Shown piece after piece: positions 15,192-17,292 of a DNA stretch of 17,292 nt. How positions within the stretch are numbered: the stretch's first letter is position 1; the number at the start of each line of letters is the position of its first letter. A model generated the notes under the pieces. The model saw only the letters and a list, made by a program, of their open reading frames with translations. It was not told the origin of the DNA and did not search any database. This DNA is from a bacterium (GTDB lineage Bacteria; SM23-31; JAUVVT01): positions 1 to 17,292 of the forward strand of contig JAUWXV010000055.1 of assembly GCA_030616165.1 (NCBI GenBank), read 5' to 3'. The position numbers and the translations under genes were made by a program.

Positions 15192-17292
15192 ATGAAAAAG
15201 AAAATAATTATTAAATGTATTTTAATTTTTGTGTTGGCTGGGGCTGTTTGCTTTATTTTTAATTGTGGAGAGAAAAAGGAAGAATATTATCAGGGAATAA
15301 CAGCATACGGCAGAGGAAATGCAGTAAAAAGTTACAATATTAAAATAGACGACGTCAAAAGTATTGAAAATCCAGGACTGGTGCTTCTTGCAAAATGCAG
15401 TGATTTTGATGGTAAAGCATATGTTAATATCAACGGTAACAGATACGATATACCACAAATTATATGTGATCTCAATGTAAAAATAGTTATACCCTTAGAT
15501 TCTGAACATCTTATTAACGGATTAAATAGGATTTCATACTTTGCAGAACCTGATGGTGACAAATATAATGTATTTGATACACGCATTGAATCTGTTGAAG
15601 AAAAGACCGCCCAGGTAGCAGGTCAAACTTATCGCATTCTCGGAAGAGAAATTACCCCTAATATAAATAGTTTTGATTTTGTTATGAATTATAAAGATGA
15701 GCATAAAAGGAAAGAAACAGAATTCCCCGACTGGGCAAGAAGGGGTAAGATAAGATTTTATCGTGCAGGTATATATTACGATCACGTTGACAGAATGATA
15801 GAAATGTTTAAAGAGGCATATATTAATTTAGTATTATTACAGGTTCCCACACCGTCAGATAAAAATAGTGAGGAATACAAAAGATATAAAGATTTCATAG
15901 ATAGATGCCATGCTAATGGAATTAAAATAATGTATGATGGAGGAAGCGGCGGACTTCCAGTGCGTCTTAATGCTATCAATTTGGAAGCTTTCATAATGCA
16001 CCCTGAATGGAGAGAATGGATAAGTAAAGATGAGTACGGAGTTCCACGCTGGCGTGGGAGACCCGGAAGAATTTTTTTACCCGACCTCAAAAATGAGGAC
16101 TATATAAATGAGTGTTTGAAAAATACGGAGATAGCAATAGACGCAGGTGCGGACGAGCTATATTATGATTGGGCTATTGGAAGGACAGAAGAGTTGATGA
16201 ATTTCTTTTTAAGGGTAAGAGAGTTGACACAGAAAAAAGGTAAAAATATTACAATCTACGCCAATACTCACGGGCATATCCTGGTAAATGGTGTATGCGA
16301 TATTGATAAATCAGAAGGTACGGCAGAACCTGGAATATCGAAAGGGAAATGGATACATAATGTTTCACAGGCAAGATTTTATTACGCAACTGGTGATGGA
16401 TGGAAACCTTATAGAAGTAAGTATGGAGGCGGCAGGACACTTACTTTGAGAGACGGAATGAGAGCTGGCTGGCAGAGACCTTTAGCGGAGGCTTCATCCT
16501 TTCAGTCACACTTTGCGATAGCGGAAACCGGAAGAAAGCTGAGCGATGGCTGGGTATTGAAGAACAATAAGGTGGCACTGGAGATATGGGATGACATTTG
16601 TCAGTATAACAAATTTTTAGCTGAAAATGAAGAACTCTATACGGAAGTAAATACTGTCAGTGAGATAGGTTTATTGGCTCCTCCACTGGTTCCCAGCTTT
16701 TTTGTTGTTTTGGAAAGAGAACCGATATATGATGCTTTAGCTGAGATGAATATTATGTACGACGTGCTGCTGCTTCCAAGGTTAAATGAAAACACTTTAG
16801 CCAAGTATAAGACAATAGTGATACCAGATATCCCATGGATAGATGAAAGGCAGCTTAAATTTATCGAGGATTATAAAAAAGGCGGTGGTAAGATATACAC
16901 AATAGGAAGTTCTGAAGATTTGAGGAGATTAGCTTCCACATATTCACCTGCATCTATGGGTATAGAAATTGGGAATGAAGCAACGAGAAAGGAATTTCTT
17001 AATAATTTGCGGGAGTTATCGGGAGAGCCTTTGATCACCATGGAAGGTGCAAAATATGTAATTGCTAATGTTGTAGGGAAGAAAGGAACAGACAAGATAA
17101 TCCTTCACTTAATAAATTATTCAGAACATTTAGACAATATAAAAATAAAAGTAAATCTGGAAGGATATGTCAATAATATAAACAAAGAGAGTATAACACT
17201 TTATTCTCCTGATAATGTACCCAAAATAATAAAAGATATTTCTGTTAATGGTAAAAAAATAGAATTTACCATACCTGGATTGGAAATTTACG
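15192..17292 (+). CDS. Putative lipoprotein, glycoside-hydrolase-like with amidotransferase-like domain, 3' end outside window
   Basis: The frame is open from ATG 15192 to the right edge (700 codons, no stop), with AAAGGGA about 9 bases upstream. Residues 1-25 are a signal ending IFNCGEKK, consistent with a lipoprotein anchored at Cys25. Residues about 35-180 are a beta-rich N-terminal domain. From about 183 (KIRFYRAGIYYDH) to about 510 a TIM-barrel-like part includes VDRMIEMF, IMYDGGSGG, GADELYYDWAIG (319-330, with Asp321, Glu322 and Asp326 as candidate catalytic residues) and ITIYANTHGH. Residues about 540-573 (YKTIVIPDIPWIDERQLKFI, then KKGGGKIYTIGS) match the glutamine-amidotransferase-like domain found in the middle of GH42-type beta-galactosidases. 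The tail is a beta-sandwich (HLINYSEH). The order barrel, amidotransferase-like, sandwich suggests a GH42-like glycosidase, but I cannot name the family. It is probably the third gene of an operon. Confidence 0.75.
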   Translation, partial: MKKKIIIKCILIFVLAGAVCFIFNCGEKKEEYYQGITAYGRGNAVKSYNIKIDDVKSIENPGLVLLAKCSDFDGKAYVNINGNRYDIPQIICDLNVKIVIPLDSEHLINGLNRISYFAEPDGDKYNVFDTRIESVEEKTAQVAGQTYRILGREITPNINSFDFVMNYKDEHKRKETEFPDWARRGKIRFYRAGIYYDHVDRMIEMFKEAYINLVLLQVPTPSDKNSEEYKRYKDFIDRCHANGIKIMYDGGSGGLPVRLNAINLEAFIMHPEWREWISKDEYGVPRWRGRPGRIFLPDLKNEDYINECLKNTEIAIDAGADELYYDWAIGRTEELMNFFLRVRELTQKKGKNITIYANTHGHILVNGVCDIDKSEGTAEPGISKGKWIHNVSQARFYYATGDGWKPYRSKYGGGRTLTLRDGMRAGWQRPLAEASSFQSHFAIAETGRKLSDGWVLKNNKVALEIWDDICQYNKFLAENEELYTEVNTVSEIGLLAPPLVPSFFVVLEREPIYDALAEMNIMYDVLLLPRLNENTLAKYKTIVIPDIPWIDERQLKFIEDYKKGGGKIYTIGSSEDLRRLASTYSPASMGIEIGNEATRKEFLNNLRELSGEPLITMEGAKYVIANVVGKKGTDKIILHLINYSEHLDNIKIKVNLEGYVNNINKESITLYSPDNVPKIIKDISVNGKKIEFTIPGLEIY

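Overview
The window is AT-rich bacterial DNA that looks like a polysaccharide- or glycan-degradation region. It comes from a Gram-negative organism: there is an outer-membrane beta-barrel-like protein, and many proteins carry lipoprotein or twin-arginine (Tat) export signals. Three sulfatases, an exported DegT-type aminotransferase, an exported PHP/DUF3604-like metallohydrolase and unusual glycoside-hydrolase-like proteins are typical of genomes in the Planctomycetes-Verrucomicrobia-Lentisphaerae or Bacteroidetes/Marinimicrobia-like groups. Nothing in the window fixes the phylum.

Layout. Positions 1-4949 (+) hold three sulfatase genes. The first is cut by the window edge. The second resembles heparan N-sulfatases and has a C-terminal chitobiase/FN3-associated-type domain. 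The third resembles N-acetylglucosamine-6-sulfatases. The gaps between them hold palindromic repeats: a hairpin and a REP-like pair at 1289-1440, and a MITE-like palindrome cluster at 3217-3326. Positions 4950-5222 separate convergent genes and contain a chain of about eight stem-loops. Positions 5223-8708 (-) hold a Tat-signal DegT/DnrJ/EryC1/StrS aminotransferase and, upstream of it, a Tat-signal PHP/DUF3604-like hydrolase. At 8948-9571 (+) there is a small secreted beta-barrel-like protein, followed by tRNA-Ala(CGC) at 9639-9712 and about 740 bp of decayed non-coding DNA.

From 10457 to the right edge all genes are on +: an exported amidohydrolase_2-family protein, a secreted protein with polysaccharide-deacetylase-like metal motifs, a Tat-signal TIM-barrel/glycoside-hydrolase-like protein, and a lipoprotein with TIM-barrel plus amidotransferase-like parts that runs off the right edge. 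The last three are close together and probably form an operon.

How it may work together (inference): almost every product is exported, so the locus probably desulfates and dismantles a sulfated, probably amino-sugar-containing glycan in the periplasm or at the cell surface. No transporter, SusC/D pair, sulfatase-maturing enzyme or regulator is visible.

The least explained structures are a near-perfect 62-bp direct repeat that brackets the amidohydrolase gene and encodes, on the minus strand, the end of a beta-barrel protein; the stem-loop chain at 4971-5218; and the exported aminotransferase.
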